Source: Pogostemon cablin (lineage: Eukaryota; Streptophyta; Magnoliopsida; Lamiales; Lamiaceae). From it: a stretch of 64,000 bases of DNA. Below the pieces are notes generated by a model. It did no database searches and had not been told where the DNA came from. It saw only the letters and a list, made by a program, of their open reading frames with translations. A program made the translations under genes and the position numbers. This document shows positions 1-9,595 of this stretch, piece after piece. Position 1 is the first letter of the stretch; each line of letters opens with the position of its first letter. Location of the stretch: positions 21,815,513 through 21,879,512 of the forward strand of contig CM042979.1 in the NCBI GenBank assembly GCA_023678885.1. The letters are read 5' to 3'.

Positions 1-29
1 CCTAAAAAATAACCAACCAAAGTATACTT

Positions 30-1088
30 TCATGCATCAGAATCATCCTTCGGATCAAGATAGGCTACTCCATCGCAAGGTGCAATGTATTCGAGCTTCC
101 TATCCGGATCAATATTACTTTTGTTGACGAACTTGTCGAAGTCAACCGGTTCCTTGGGAGCGGAACCCACACCCGAGTTGCCTTGCCTCGCATGCTGGCC
201 GCGCTGCCCACCCTGCTGTCGAGAGCCTGCCGCCTCGCCGCCGCGCTGTCTTGCGTCGCCAGGGCCTTGCCCAGCACTGGTGCCCACATTCGGCGGAGCC
301 TGCCGAGACGAGGAGTTGGACGCGCACGCCGAGCTGCACTGACGGGAAGCACCCTGCGCCTACCGAGAGTTCTCGGCACTATCTATAGTCTCGGTGCCCT
401 GCCGAGACCCATCCGCCAAATCTTGCCCCTGCCGAGGAGCGTCGCCGATCAGCATAGGCTCCACGCCCGCCTGCCGAGAAGGAGAGGCAGGGGGGGTCGC
501 CACATCCAACTGACGCCAAGTGCCCGGGGTGGTGCTGCATCGCCTTTCTGCCGAGGGTTTTCGCTTGGTGGTTGGGTTGCGTACGATGGGCACCGCCAGG
601 GTCGAGTCGTCCATGGTTGCATCCACAAGGCCTTGCGTGGGACTGCCGATTCCGTGAGCAGCCGGCGTGTTGGCCACGACAAGGGCTAGGGAGCCGATGG
701 TGATATCGGTCTCCATCTCCGCGCGGTCCGCCGCAATTGAGCGCGTCAAGGCGGCACCGTCAGCCAATTGTGGGTTATCCGTCAACACTGCCTTCATCAA
801 ATTTTTCTTTCGTTCGATGTTCTTCGCTCGGTCCTTCACCGATTTGAACGATTCCTTGCTCACACGTATATCCGACGATCCTTTGAAGGCGTTCTACTCC
901 TTGATTTCTTCCCTATGAGAAAAACCAAGGCGGATTACATGAACAAGTAAGAAACCTCTATCACCACTGTGGGGAGCGGTGAGATCAAATGGCCGTCGTC
1001 GGCGAGAGGTGCCGACAACGATGGGAGTGGCCGGGCGAGCTCTGTACAGTGATTGTCGAAGAACGTCGAAGTCGCGGGCGAGAGGCAC
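30..1088 (-). pseudogene. Unrecognised Ser/Arg/Gln-rich ORF with two in-frame TAG stops
   Basis: One minus-strand frame stays open from 1088 down to a terminal TGA at 30-32, except for TAG at 894-896 and TAG at 360-362. The middle part (893-363) starts with a Lys-rich helix-like stretch (SKESFKSVKDRAKNIERKK), followed by a basic KRKPSAERR patch. The C-terminal part is low-complexity with repeated SRQ tripeptides and RQRGG/RQQGG-like runs, ending in an acidic tail (DPKDDSDA). The region is much more GC-rich than the rest of the window. I do not recognise the family. A retroelement nucleic-acid-binding protein (LINE ORF1-like or gag-like) is possible, as is an exon of a decayed host gene. Both stops sit where Gln (CAG) would fit, consistent with C-to-T decay. 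The long plus-strand reading frames here look like GC-rich shadows. Confidence 0.45.
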
Positions 1089-1130
1089 CGGCAGCCACGA
1101 GGAAGCTTGCGTAGAAAGTAAAGGAGTGAA

Positions 1131-1154
1131 TTTTTGGAACTAGGGTTCCAAAAA
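1131..1154. repeat. Perfect 10-bp inverted repeat (hairpin)
   Basis: TTTTTGGAAC at 1131-1140 and its reverse complement at 1145-1154 flank a TAGG loop. It lies at the boundary between the GC-rich block and the first readable Athila gag codons. It may be a chance palindrome or a remnant of an element terminus. Confidence 0.5.
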
Positions 1155-2424
1155 TTTTACACGCGTAATGACTCCCCTCCTCTTGCCATCCGTGAAGTCT
1201 TTAAGAACAACGAAGAGGGCAACTTGGGGCTGTTAGGAGCGCGTGGAGCCGATCCTAATTTTGATCAACCCGCTCTTATCAGCTTAGTAGAAAGGATTTC
1301 TTTCACTAGGGGTTCCTTTGAAGATCCTCAACAACATCTAATAAGTTCCTTGGTTATGCTAGTACACAAAAGAGTGTAGGAAATCATGAGGATGCAAGGA
1401 GGATCATCTTATTTAAATTCTATCTATTGAAAGAGCGAGAGATTGGTATGACACTATTAGTGCTACTGATTGCACTACATGGGACCAGCTAAAGATGAAA
1501 TTCTTGGAGAGATACTTGCCACCTTCAAAGGTGTTTAAGATGAAACAAGATATTCACCAATTTGTGATCAATCAAGGAGAGAAGTTCCATGAGGCTTGGG
1601 ATAGATTCAAGGACATGCTTCGAAGGTGTCCATAGCATGGATTATCAAAAGATCAATACATCAGTGTATTCTACAACAGGTTGGATTATAATTCTCGTGT
1701 TCTACTTGATGAGTCATCAAGTGGAGCATTACTTACTAAGACACGCGTTGAGGCCGAGAAGCTCTTTGAGGATATTTCGATGAATTCAAGAGAATGGCCT
1801 ACTGATAGAGTTAGGGGCACCTATGTACTTGGAAAGGTAGCACAGGTTGAACACACTATGGTAAAGTCGAGTAGAGAAGATGAGATCTTCTCTAGTTTGG
1901 CTAATATCAACAAGCTACTTGAATCTCAGTAGAAGCAGATTATGGAGTTGTCACAAAAAGTATCAATGATGCAGCAACAGGATGTTGGTGAAGAGGGATC
2001 GATTTAAGAGGAACTAGAAGAGGCAAACTATGCCATGGGACAAAGTATTCAAGGAACTAGGCATCAAAATCAAGGAAACAGGAATTATCAAGGGAACTAC
2101 AACAACCGTGGTCCCCCAGGTAATTATCAAAAACAAAGGAGTCCGAATGCAGCAATACAACCGCCTATTGGTGTTGATCCTGGTGCTAAGATCGAAGAAG
2201 GAAAACCTGGTTTGGAGGATATGGTGAACCATTATACAGCTAGGAATGATGTAAGGGTGGATCATTTGGAAGCAAAAATAGATTCAAATCATGATGAGTT
2301 ATCCAAGCAGATGAAAGACCTTACTTTGCTGATGGGAGAGATGGCAGGAACGTCAACAAGCTTAAGCAAACAGTTGAGAAGGGAAAGTTTTCATCTTAAG
2401 CATAACGAACCTGAAATCTTGTAA
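1134..2424 (+). pseudogene. gag: Athila gag (retrotransposon gag domain), broken
   Basis: Encodes the structural capsid-like protein of the gypsy element. Recognisable blocks across several frames are PNFDQPALISLVER, then EDPQQHLISS, then (around 1435-1620) a shifted stretch containing DWYDTISATDCTTWDQL, KFLERYLPPSK and GEKFHEAWDRFKDMLRRCP. These are the hallmark order of the plant retrotransposon gag domain. Later, ISVFYNRLDYNSRVLLD leads into a coiled-coil-like segment (1840-1990) and a Gln/Asn-rich linker (2035-2200). Stops and frameshifts near 1377, 1425, 1632, 1930 and 2005 kill the frame. I saw no CCHC zinc knuckle, as is usual for this lineage. The start codon is not reliable. Confidence 0.8.
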
Positions 2425-2489
2425 TGACATCACTTTGAGGTCAGAAACACAGTATGAAGGTCCAATGCTACCAGTCGGCAAAAACTGAG

Positions 2490-2745
2490 ATGACGCATCC
2501 CCGCTCGACCAAATCCCTTGGTCGAGAAATGATCGAGTAACACTCTGAAGAGCTAAAAAGTCAAGTTCAGTTTACAGGGACCTCGTTCGACCAAAATGGA
2601 GTTGCTCAACCAGATCAGTCTGGTTGAGCTGAGGTTGAGCGGGCACCTATAGAGCTGAACAGTTATATTTCGATTACAGGGATCTTGCTCGACCAGTTTT
2701 ACCTTGCTCGACCAGACTATTCTAGTCGAGCGGATGTGGAGCAAG
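2490..2745 (+). repeat. TCGACC/TCAACC hairpin motif cassette between gag and protease
   Basis: The non-conserved linker contains repeated CTCGACCA motifs and their complements, arranged as hairpins. One is a 9-bp perfect stem CTCGACCAA (2504-2512) with TTGGTCGAG (2518-2526). Another is an 11-bp perfect stem GCTCAACCAGA (2604-2614) with TCTGGTTGAGC (2619-2629). Two loosely repeated units of about 100 bp share a GTTCAG...ATTACAGGGA lead-in. The same kind of cassette recurs at 7243-7486 and, as a GGTTCGACC variant, in the LTR at 32160-32290. Confidence 0.7.
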
Positions 2746-2936
2746 GTCGTTTGGTTCCGATTTCCATACAGGACGCTACACCTGTTGTTCAGAACACTCC
2801 AGTACCATCACAAGAGTAGAATACTGAGCCAATAGTGGAGAAAAAATGGGAAAGAGCAAAGAGATTGAAAGCCGAGAAGAACAAGGCGAAGGAGGTTGAA
2901 CGTGATGAATAGGAAATCCTAAAGACCAAGATACCT

Positions 2937-3511
2937 CCTCCGTTTCCTTTAAGGTTAGTTAAGAAGGGATTGGAAGATAAGTTCAAGAGTTTCCAAGATA
3001 TAATGAACAAGATAATTTTGAAAATTCATTTCTCCGAAGCAATCATGGAGATGCCTTACTATGCCCGATTCTTAAAGGACATCATATTGAAGAAGAGGAG
3101 CTTGAATGGAGTTGAGACTGTTAATCTATCTGAGAACTACAGTTCGATGATTCAGAGGAAGCTGCCAGCAAAGTTGAAGGATCTGAGAAGCTTCACTATT
3201 CTATGTGAGATTGGAAAGGGGCTGGCTTGAAAAGCTTTGTGCTATCTTGGTGAAAGCATCAATTTGATGCCCTTGTCTATATTCAAGAAGCTAAGTTTGG
3301 GGGAGCTTGCTCCCACAACAGTGGCTCTACAATTGGCGAATAGGTCCATGACTTTTCCAAAGGGTGTTATTGAAGATATACTTGTGAAAGCAGAGAAGCT
3401 CGTCTTTTCTGTGGATTTTCTTATGCTAGAGATGGAAGATGATAAGGATAATGTCCCTCTTATCTTAGGGAGACCATTCCTTCCCATAGCTGGAGCTGTG
3501 ATTGATGTCTG
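2937..3511 (+). pseudogene. pro: Athila aspartic protease domain, active-site Asp lost
   Basis: The retroelement protease cleaves the Gag-Pol polyprotein. The frame reads PPFPLRLVKKGLEDKF, then FKSFQDIMNKIILKIHFSEA, MPYYARFLKDII, then after a stop at 3228-3230 the catalytic-loop region SINLMPLSIFKKLSLGE, PTTVALQLANRSMTFPKG, and the conserved PLILGRPFLPIAGAVIDV. Family members have a DLGAS-type motif before INLMP. Here it reads YLGES, so the catalytic aspartate is replaced by tyrosine (near 3241-3255). The protease would be inactive even without the stop. Confidence 0.85.
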
Positions 3512-3935
3512 AAAGGGGAGCTTAGACTGTGAATGGATAAAGACGAGGTTCCGTTCAATCTCAACAAACCAATGAAGATGCCTATGGAGACACAGGGCTA
3601 CAACATTGATGTGGTGGAAAAGACCGTGAAGGAAGACATGTCCTTAATCTTTCAAGGATCCCTTGGAGACATGCTTGGCGGAGTCTCTTACTTTTCCCAC
3701 CACGGAGCTAGATGAGCTCTCCAATGAGGTATGTATTGAATTTCTTGAAACTTGTTTTGGGTGATGATAGGTATGAACCAAAAAGAACCAAGATTGAAGA
3801 GGTCAAGTGGACTACGCAGTACATATCATTAGATAGAGAGATCACACCGAAGGAAGAAAAGAAGGAGTTGAAGCCACTACCTGAACATTTGAAGTATGCC
3901 TGAGGTGACAACGAAACGTATTCGGTAATTGTATC
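3512..3935 (+). pseudogene. pol linker between protease and RT
   Basis: Low-conservation pol connector with two short broken frames (3533-3715 and 3712-3903). The second ends in LKPLPEHLKYA, which matches the usual lead-in to Athila/Tat reverse transcriptase (a PLPPHLKYA-like phrase). No separate domain is visible. Confidence 0.6.
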
Positions 3936-4964
3936 TTCTTCTTTTACAGATGATCAACTTGAAGAGTTGTTAGATGTGCTTCAAAAGTATAAGTCTTCTA
4001 TTGGTTGGTCTCTAGATGATTTGAAAGGAATAAACCATCATATTGCATGCATAAAATAAGGTTGCTAGATGTAGCTAAGGGGTTGTATTCAGAATCAGCG
4101 GAGGGTTAACCCCACGATTCAAGTAGTGATTAGGAAGCAAATCTTAATGTCAATAGGCACAAGAATTATTTATCCAATTAGTGATAGTCCTCATGTGAGT
4201 CCATTGCATGTTTTAGCTAAAAAGGGGGCATGACTATTGTGAAAGCCGATGATGGAGAGACGTTAGCCACTAGGATTCCTACGAGATGACGTGTGTGTAC
4301 GGATTACAGGAAATTGAATGAAAATACATGCAAAGACCATTTTTCTCTTCCTTTCATGGATCAAATGTTAGATCATCTTGCAAGGTATGAGTTTTATTGC
4401 TTCTTGGACGGGTATTCGGGTTATAATCAAATCATGATTGCACCCAAGGATCAAGAAAAGACTACCTTTACTTGCCCTTATAGAACCTTTGCTTTTATAA
4501 AGATGCCTTTTGAATTATGTAATGCACCTGCTACTTTCCAAAGATGCATGATGGCCATATTTGATAAGTTGACAGAAAAGATCATGGAGGTGTTTACGGA
4601 AGATTTTTCTATTTTTAGTTTCTCTTTTGATATTTGTTTATCTAACCTGTTTATTATTTTGAAGAGATGTCAAGAAACTAATCTTGTCTTGAATTGGGAG
4701 AAGTGCCACTTCATGGTAAGAGATGGGATTGTTTTGGGGAATCATGTCTCGGCCAAGGGATTGCAGGTAGATCGAGCCAAGGTGGTGGCTATTGAGAAGC
4801 TTCCACCATCTATTAATGAGAAGGGAGTACGGTCCTTCCTTGGACACGCTGGATTCTATAGAAGATTTATCAAAGACTTCTCAAAATACTCAAATCCTTT
4901 GTCTCACTTACTTGAAAAGGATGTTCCTTTAAATTTTGATGATAAATGTCTGACATCTTTTTAG
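3936..4964 (+). pseudogene. Athila reverse transcriptase domain, broken
   Basis: RNA-dependent DNA polymerase of a gypsy element. Visible blocks are SSIGWSLDDLKGI with HHIACIK (3990-4058), YPISDSPHVSPLHVLAKKG (4170-4230, frameshifted), VCTDYRKLNENTCKDHFSLP (4293-4350), and the first catalytic motif FLDGYSGYNQI (4401-4433). FTCPYRTFAFIKMPFELCNAPATFQRCM follows, then the active-site box. The active-site box reads FTEDFSIF, where functional relatives have FMDDFSVF-like text, so one catalytic Asp is Glu. The thumb/connection region GVRSFLGHAGFYRRFIKDFS (4824-4883) is well kept. A TAG at 4962-4964 separates it from RNase H. Confidence 0.9.
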
Positions 4965-4967
4965 GTT

Positions 4968-5573
4968 TTGAAGGAGGCACTTATTACTGTGCCTATCTTG
5001 ATCACATTGGATTGGACTCAACCATTTGTACTTATATATAATGCAAGTGATCTAGCACTTGGAATGGTTCTAGGGCAGTTGAGAGAGAAGAAATTCTGTG
5101 ACATCTACTATGCGAGTAAAACTTTTGATGCTGCACAAAAGAACTACACTGTTACTAAAAAGGAGGTTCTAGCTGTGGTGTATGCATTCAATAAGTTTCG
5201 ACAGTATTTGGTGGGAATGAAGACCATAGTGTACACATATCATTCTGCGATCCTGTACTTGATGTAGAAGAAGTAAGCGAAGCCAAGGATCATTAGATAG
5301 ATCCTTCTTCTGCAAGAATTTGATATGGAGATTCGAGATAAGAAAGGTATGGAGAATATGTTGGTGGATCACCTATCAAGGTTGGAGACAAGGGAACACT
5401 GTGATGACTCTTTCGAATATATTGAAGAGACGTTCCCTGATGAGAAGATAATAACGGTGTTTGCTGAAGGAGCGAAGAAAGCTTATGTAGTCTCTGCTCA
5501 AGGAATGGATCCATGGTACACATATTATGTCAATTATATTTCATCAGGTGAAATTCATAAAAGGTCTCAATAG
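4968..5573 (+). pseudogene. Athila RNase H domain, broken
   Basis: Degrades the RNA strand during reverse transcription. The frame reads ITLDWTQPFVLIYNASDLAL, GMVLGQ, YASKTFDAAQKNYTVTKKEV, LAVVYAFNKFRQYLVG. The first catalytic Asp of the family (CDAS) is Asn (YNAS), and the later TDH motif reads TYH, so key metal ligands are lost. The NMLVDHLSRLE phrase (5352-5384) that closes this domain in Athila/Tat elements follows after a stop at 5265-5267 and a frame change. Confidence 0.85.
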
Positions 5574-6770
5574 GTATCAACTTTCTAAGTTTAAGAGAGA
5601 TGTTGAGACTTTCATATGGTATGATCCATTTGTGTACAAGATTTGTATGGATTCTATCATTCGTAGGTGTGTGCCCGAGATGGAGATGGAGAGTGTTCTT
5701 GATTTTCGCAGGGGAGGGAACTTCAGAGCCCAAAAGACTGCAACAAAGGTACTTCAATCCACTTTATATTGACCTCCCTTGTTTAAAGATTGTGAATCCT
5801 ATGTAGCGACATGCGAAAGTTATCAAAGGATGGGAAACATAAGTAAAAGGGATGAGATGCCACTTCAGCCAAGCATTGTTGTCGAGATCTTCAATGTATG
5901 TGAATCAATTTCATAGGATCTTTTGCCCCATCTAAGCGATTTCTCTACATCCTTCTTGCTGTTGACTATGTTTCTAAGTGGGTGGAAGCGATTCCAACTC
6001 GCATGAATGATGCTAAGACTGTATTGTCATTCTTAAAGAAGCTATTTTTTCCCACTATGGAGTTCCTAGAGCTCTTGTGAGTGATTGAGGTTCACACTTC
6101 GTCAATAGGTTGATTGAAAGAGTTCTCAAGGAGTATGGTGTAAAGTATAGGGTTAATACACCATATCATTCTCAAGCGAATGGGCAAGCCGAAGTCTCCA
6201 ACCGCCAAGTGAAGCAAATCCTGGAAAAGGTTGTCGGAACCAATAGAAAAGATTTGGCAATGAAGCTCGATGATGTTTTGTGGTGGTTTTAGATTGCATC
6301 TGTGCTAGACATGTAACCTTATCAAATTATCTATGGGAAGCCATGCCACTTACCCGTAGAGATACAACATAACTCTTTTTGGGCAGTAAGAAGTTTGAAC
6401 TTGTCTCTTAAAGTGTAAAAGGATTTGAGGATGACTCACATCAATCAATTGGACAAGTTCAGAAATCAAGCTTTCAAGAACTCGGTGATCTACAAGAAAA
6501 GAATGAAGAAGTGGCATGATTCGAAGATCACTTTCAAGGAGTTCAAATAAGGTGATGAAGTATTATTCTTTAACTCTAGATTAAAACTTTTTGCAGGAAA
6601 ATTGAAATCGAAGTGGACGGGACCATTCCTGATCCATAGATCCTGCAGAGGGAGGGGGAGTTTTGAGATCATAGACAAGGACGGAGACATCATATCAGTG
6701 AATGGGCATCGTTTGAAGCATTTCAAATTGTCGAATGATGCTTACATAGTGTTTGAGGACACCTTACATT
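5574..6770 (+). pseudogene. int: Athila integrase, broken
   Basis: DDE-type integrase. The N-terminal zinc-finger region is scattered over frames at about 5590-5830 (FIWYDPFVYKI, then a cysteine-containing stretch). The core region reads FLYILLAVDYVSKWVEAIPT (5941-6000). The second catalytic block is VSD followed by a stop and then GSHFVN (6078-6108), with the Asp kept but the next residue a TGA. TPYHSQANGQAEVSNRQVKQ (6155-6215) carries the catalytic Glu. The C-terminal part includes KWTGPFLI and NGHRLKHFKLSNDAYIVFED, ending at the TGA at 6769-6771. The first Asp block near 5890 is degraded. No chromodomain is seen, as expected for this non-chromovirus lineage. Confidence 0.88.
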
Positions 6771-7708
6771 GAGTTGGTACCGTCGTGACTCTCTAACGTT
6801 AAACATGAGCGCCTGTTGGGGGCTTTCCCTACCACTTTATTGCTTTATTTATTTAGTGTGAGTAAGAAATTTTTATATTTAAGGTTCTTTGCAAACTTAG
6901 TTTTGACTTAAGTTTTTACTAAGTTTGGGGGGGTTGGTGTACTTACCTCATATTAGCACCAAGAGTATAATCTTTTCTTTGTAACATTTGCTGGGAATTG
7001 ATTTTTTGCTGTATATTGAAACTTTAATCGGTTTTGATGTGTTATTTTTTTTTTGGCAATTTGCCTAGTGTTCAGTGGTGTTTTATTTTATTTTGTAGTG
7101 TGAGCGGAGTTGTATACATGATTAATTTATAAAGTCTACGTTATGGTTCTCTAGCTATTGTTTTGGCTTGACATGATACTTAATGTTGTTTTAGACTCTA
7201 AGTTTTGCAGGGGATAAAGGAAATAATGAAAAACAGAGCATTGGAAGCCAGCTCGACCAAGGGTTCTTTCACTCGACTAAGTCACTGAGGTCGAGCAACG
7301 TTCTAGAAGGCTAGTTCAGAGTTTTAGATTACAGAGTGGCCGCTCGACCAAAAGTCTTCCGTTCGACCAAGATCTATTGCTCGAGCGAGAGGTCGAGCAG
7401 AATACGAGAAATGGTTCAGTTATAGAGTTGCCGCTCGACCATGTCGGAGGTCACTCGACCATGCCGCTCGACCCGAGCGGAGGTGTGGAATTGCGAATAT
7501 AAGGTCAATTTGCGCGCTTCTTGATTATTTTTTGCCATCCTTTCTTGAGCACTTACCCCGAACTGTAAGATTTTCACTCCAAACCCTTATTACACTTTTA
7601 TTTTCCCCAACACACACATTCCACACCAATTTTTGGAGGATTCAAGTCCAAATTAGGGTTTTTCTACTCAAATTTTGGGATTCTCGTTCTTCGTCACAAT
7701 ACACACTC
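6771..7708 (+). other. Athila post-pol leader with polypurine-like tract and TATA-like site
   Basis: No coding is seen. A polypurine-like tract AAGTTTGGGGGGG lies at 6921-6933, followed at 6938 by TGTACTTACC. The same tract and downstream text recur at 21795-21826, so it is a conserved internal landmark of this family rather than a one-off. A TATA-like TATAAGG is at 7498-7504, followed by pyrimidine-rich leader and an ATG at 7709. The segment plausibly carries the signals for expressing the downstream ATHILA-like ORF. That role is inferred. Confidence 0.5.
7243..7486 (+). repeat. Second TCGACC hairpin motif cassette
   Basis: Multiple CTCGACCA and GGTCGAGC motifs in two or three loosely repeated units, again with a GTTCAG...TTA(T/G)AGAG lead-in. 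The stems are CCGCTCG (7464-7470) with CGAGCGG (7474-7480), and GCTCGA (7379-7384) with TCGAGC (7393-7398). It is closely similar in style to the cassette at 2490-2745. Confidence 0.7.
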
Positions 7709-9595
7709 ATGGTCGGAGATAAAGGTATGTTTTCTTGATTCTTTAACCTTGAATTGGATTATTCTATGTCTAGTATAGATGGGAAAGTTGATTAAACATG
7801 TTTTTGGTTAGAATTAGAATTTGAATTTGGGTGTTCTTGCTGAAATTTTACATGAATTCGCATGAGTCGAATTTTACGTTGGATTTATGGAATTTTGTGA
7901 AATTGATGATGCATATGTCACGGGCTTGAGTTTAATTGTTGAATTTATGCATGGGCTCGTTGGTTTTGAGTGATAATTATTACTGATTGGGATTGTGGAA
8001 TTAATGCATGCTTAGGAATTATGCGTAATTGTTGATTTTTGGATTCAATTTGAAGCATGTTGGTATTGGTTGAAGTATATTGGAATCATTGGTATTATTT
8101 AAGACATATGAGATTGATTTTTCCATGATTTAATTTGTTGAGGTTCGTTGCTTGAATTTGATGATACATGTGAAGTTAATAGTCCTAGGTTGGGTATACC
8201 TGTTATTGCCTATGTTGTGCATTGAAATACAATTTTTATAGGTAAAGGAATTGCTACTTCTCGGAAGAGGAAGGGTAGTGGTATACCCAAGAAAGGAGAG
8301 ACGACAAAGAGATTAAAGTATGATGAAAGAATACTATTTGATTTTGATTTACAGATACCGGAATGGGAAGAAAGAGAGGAGCTGTGGGGAATTATTTCTA
8401 GGAAGATAGCTCAGACTCGTTATCAGGACGATCAAGCTATGGTGAAGTGAACATTATCAATGACATCAGGTGGATGTTTAATCAAGTAGGAATCAGTGGT
8501 TTTATGGACTTGAAGAGAGAGATTTATTTTCACATTATAGCTGAGGTGCTTTGCACGTTAGAGGTGATTCATGGAGAGCATTATCTTCCAGAGAGTGCCT
8601 TCTTTTAAATCGGAGGGTAATTGAGGTACATGTATGCTAATGAGTTCAACAGGTTGTTTGGATGCCCTACTGGGATTTCGACTCAGGAGTATGAGGACTT
8701 TAATGTGGATATTTTCAGGAGGTTGATCTCGGGATTGCAAGGAGCCTATAATCCTCAAACATCAAAGGCTGCCTTCATTTGCAACCTAGTGATCGCATAT
8801 ATGGACTGGATCATCTGGAACACCATATTTGCCCAAGTTGAGGGCGGGTGTATTCCGAGAGGAGAGTTGTACGTCCTTTGGTGCATGATGAACGGAGTCC
8901 ATTTCAACCTGGGTGCTTACTTCTTTCAGCAGATGCAGTGGTTTACATCACACATATTTCAGAAGGTCAACATTGGAGGGCTTATTAGACCTTTAGTGGA
9001 GCACTATAATGTGGATTTGTCGAGATATAGGCCGATCCTGGAGACCCGGATTTAATTATTTCTGCATGTGTGAGAATGAATTTGGCTCGGAGGAAGGATG
9101 ATGCATGGATGTTCATCTGAGGGAAAAATCCGATATCTTTTATGCTTCCTTTCTCGCTCATTGATCTCACCTCTGTTCAGATCAATGCGAATCTTCTGAT
9201 AAACACTCCTTATATTGCGATCTCTACTACTTGTGTTAGAAATAGAGATTGGAGAACGTTGGTTGATATGCATATGGAGGGTGTTTACCTTAATCTTGAT
9301 ATGATCTTAGTCGGAGAGCCGGAGGAGTATGAGGAGGATGAGCCACAGCCACAGCAGCCACCACAGCAGCATCAGCAGCAGCCGATTCCTGAGGTACACA
9401 TGGAGATGCCTTATGAGCATCAGGAGATGGATTTTCCTCCAATGCAGCCACCACAGTAGCCACAACAACAGTATGAGCCACTACTGCAGCAGCAGTATGA
9501 TTTTTTGTAGTCTCAAGATCGATTTTATCGAGAGAAGTTTAGGTTGATGCATGAACACTTTGTCACCTTGAACACAAATAAGCAGGAGATGAACC
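7709..9595 (+). pseudogene. ATHILA ORF-1-like protein downstream of pol, with a probable intron
   Basis: Matches the plant ATHILA ORF-1 family by recall of its conserved order: EFNRLFGCPTGISTQEYEDF (8640-8700), SKAAFICNLVIAYMDWIIWNTIF (8762-8830), RGELYVLWCMMNGVHFNLGAYF (8860-8925), IGGLIRPLVEHYNVDLSRY (8973-9030). The function of the family is unknown. A short first exon (ATG 7709, donor GT at 7725) and an acceptor AG at 8240-8241 keep frame and bring in a basic, NLS-like RKRKGSGIPKK stretch. The C-terminus is Gln/Pro-rich (9340-9520), then helical. Stops near 8448, 8607 and 9054, plus frameshifts, make it dead. The gene is cut at 9596 by copia R1. Its position after integrase corresponds to the extra (env-position) ORF of Athila elements. 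Confidence 0.7.
7725..8241 (+). other. Probable intron in the ATHILA-like gene
   Basis: The 517-bp segment begins GTATGTTTTC and ends TTTTTATAG. It is AT/T-rich with no open frame, and removing it joins two open frames without a shift. Splicing of a downstream ORF is plausible for this lineage but is inferred here from sequence only. Confidence 0.5.

Larger units (their letters stand above)
1134..9595 (+). mobile_element. Athila-type Ty3/gypsy retrotransposon relic (5'-truncated), copy I
   Basis: In order the region holds gag, protease, RT, RNase H, integrase, a long post-pol leader with a polypurine tract, and an ATHILA ORF-1-like reading frame. This is the gypsy order (integrase after RNase H). 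Coding is broken by many stops and frameshifts. No 5' LTR or primer site is present upstream, so the left end is truncated near 1134. The right end is cut at 9596 by copia R1. Related pieces of the same family recur at 12991-13302, 19789-22350 and 30475-33513. Confidence 0.85.

Noticed and set aside
183..689. A 168-codon plus-strand frame opposite the GC-rich ORF
   Set aside because: It is probably a shadow. The minus frame is longer, shows structured amino-acid bias (SRQ repeats, basic and acidic blocks) and has its breaks explained by CAG-to-TAG.
1134..6770. Caulimovirus-like (endogenous pararetrovirus) origin of the RT region
   Set aside because: Integrase follows RNase H, and the purine tract, tRNA-Asp-type primer site elsewhere and ATHILA-like ORF fit an Athila gypsy element. 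No movement protein or coat protein signature is seen.
6938..7708. Possible Athila LTR starting TGTACTTACC after the purine tract
   Set aside because: No LTR end plus primer site follows, and the ATHILA-like gene lies downstream. The same text recurs internally at 21817. The true LTR start of this lineage appears to be the TGATGA at 31615.
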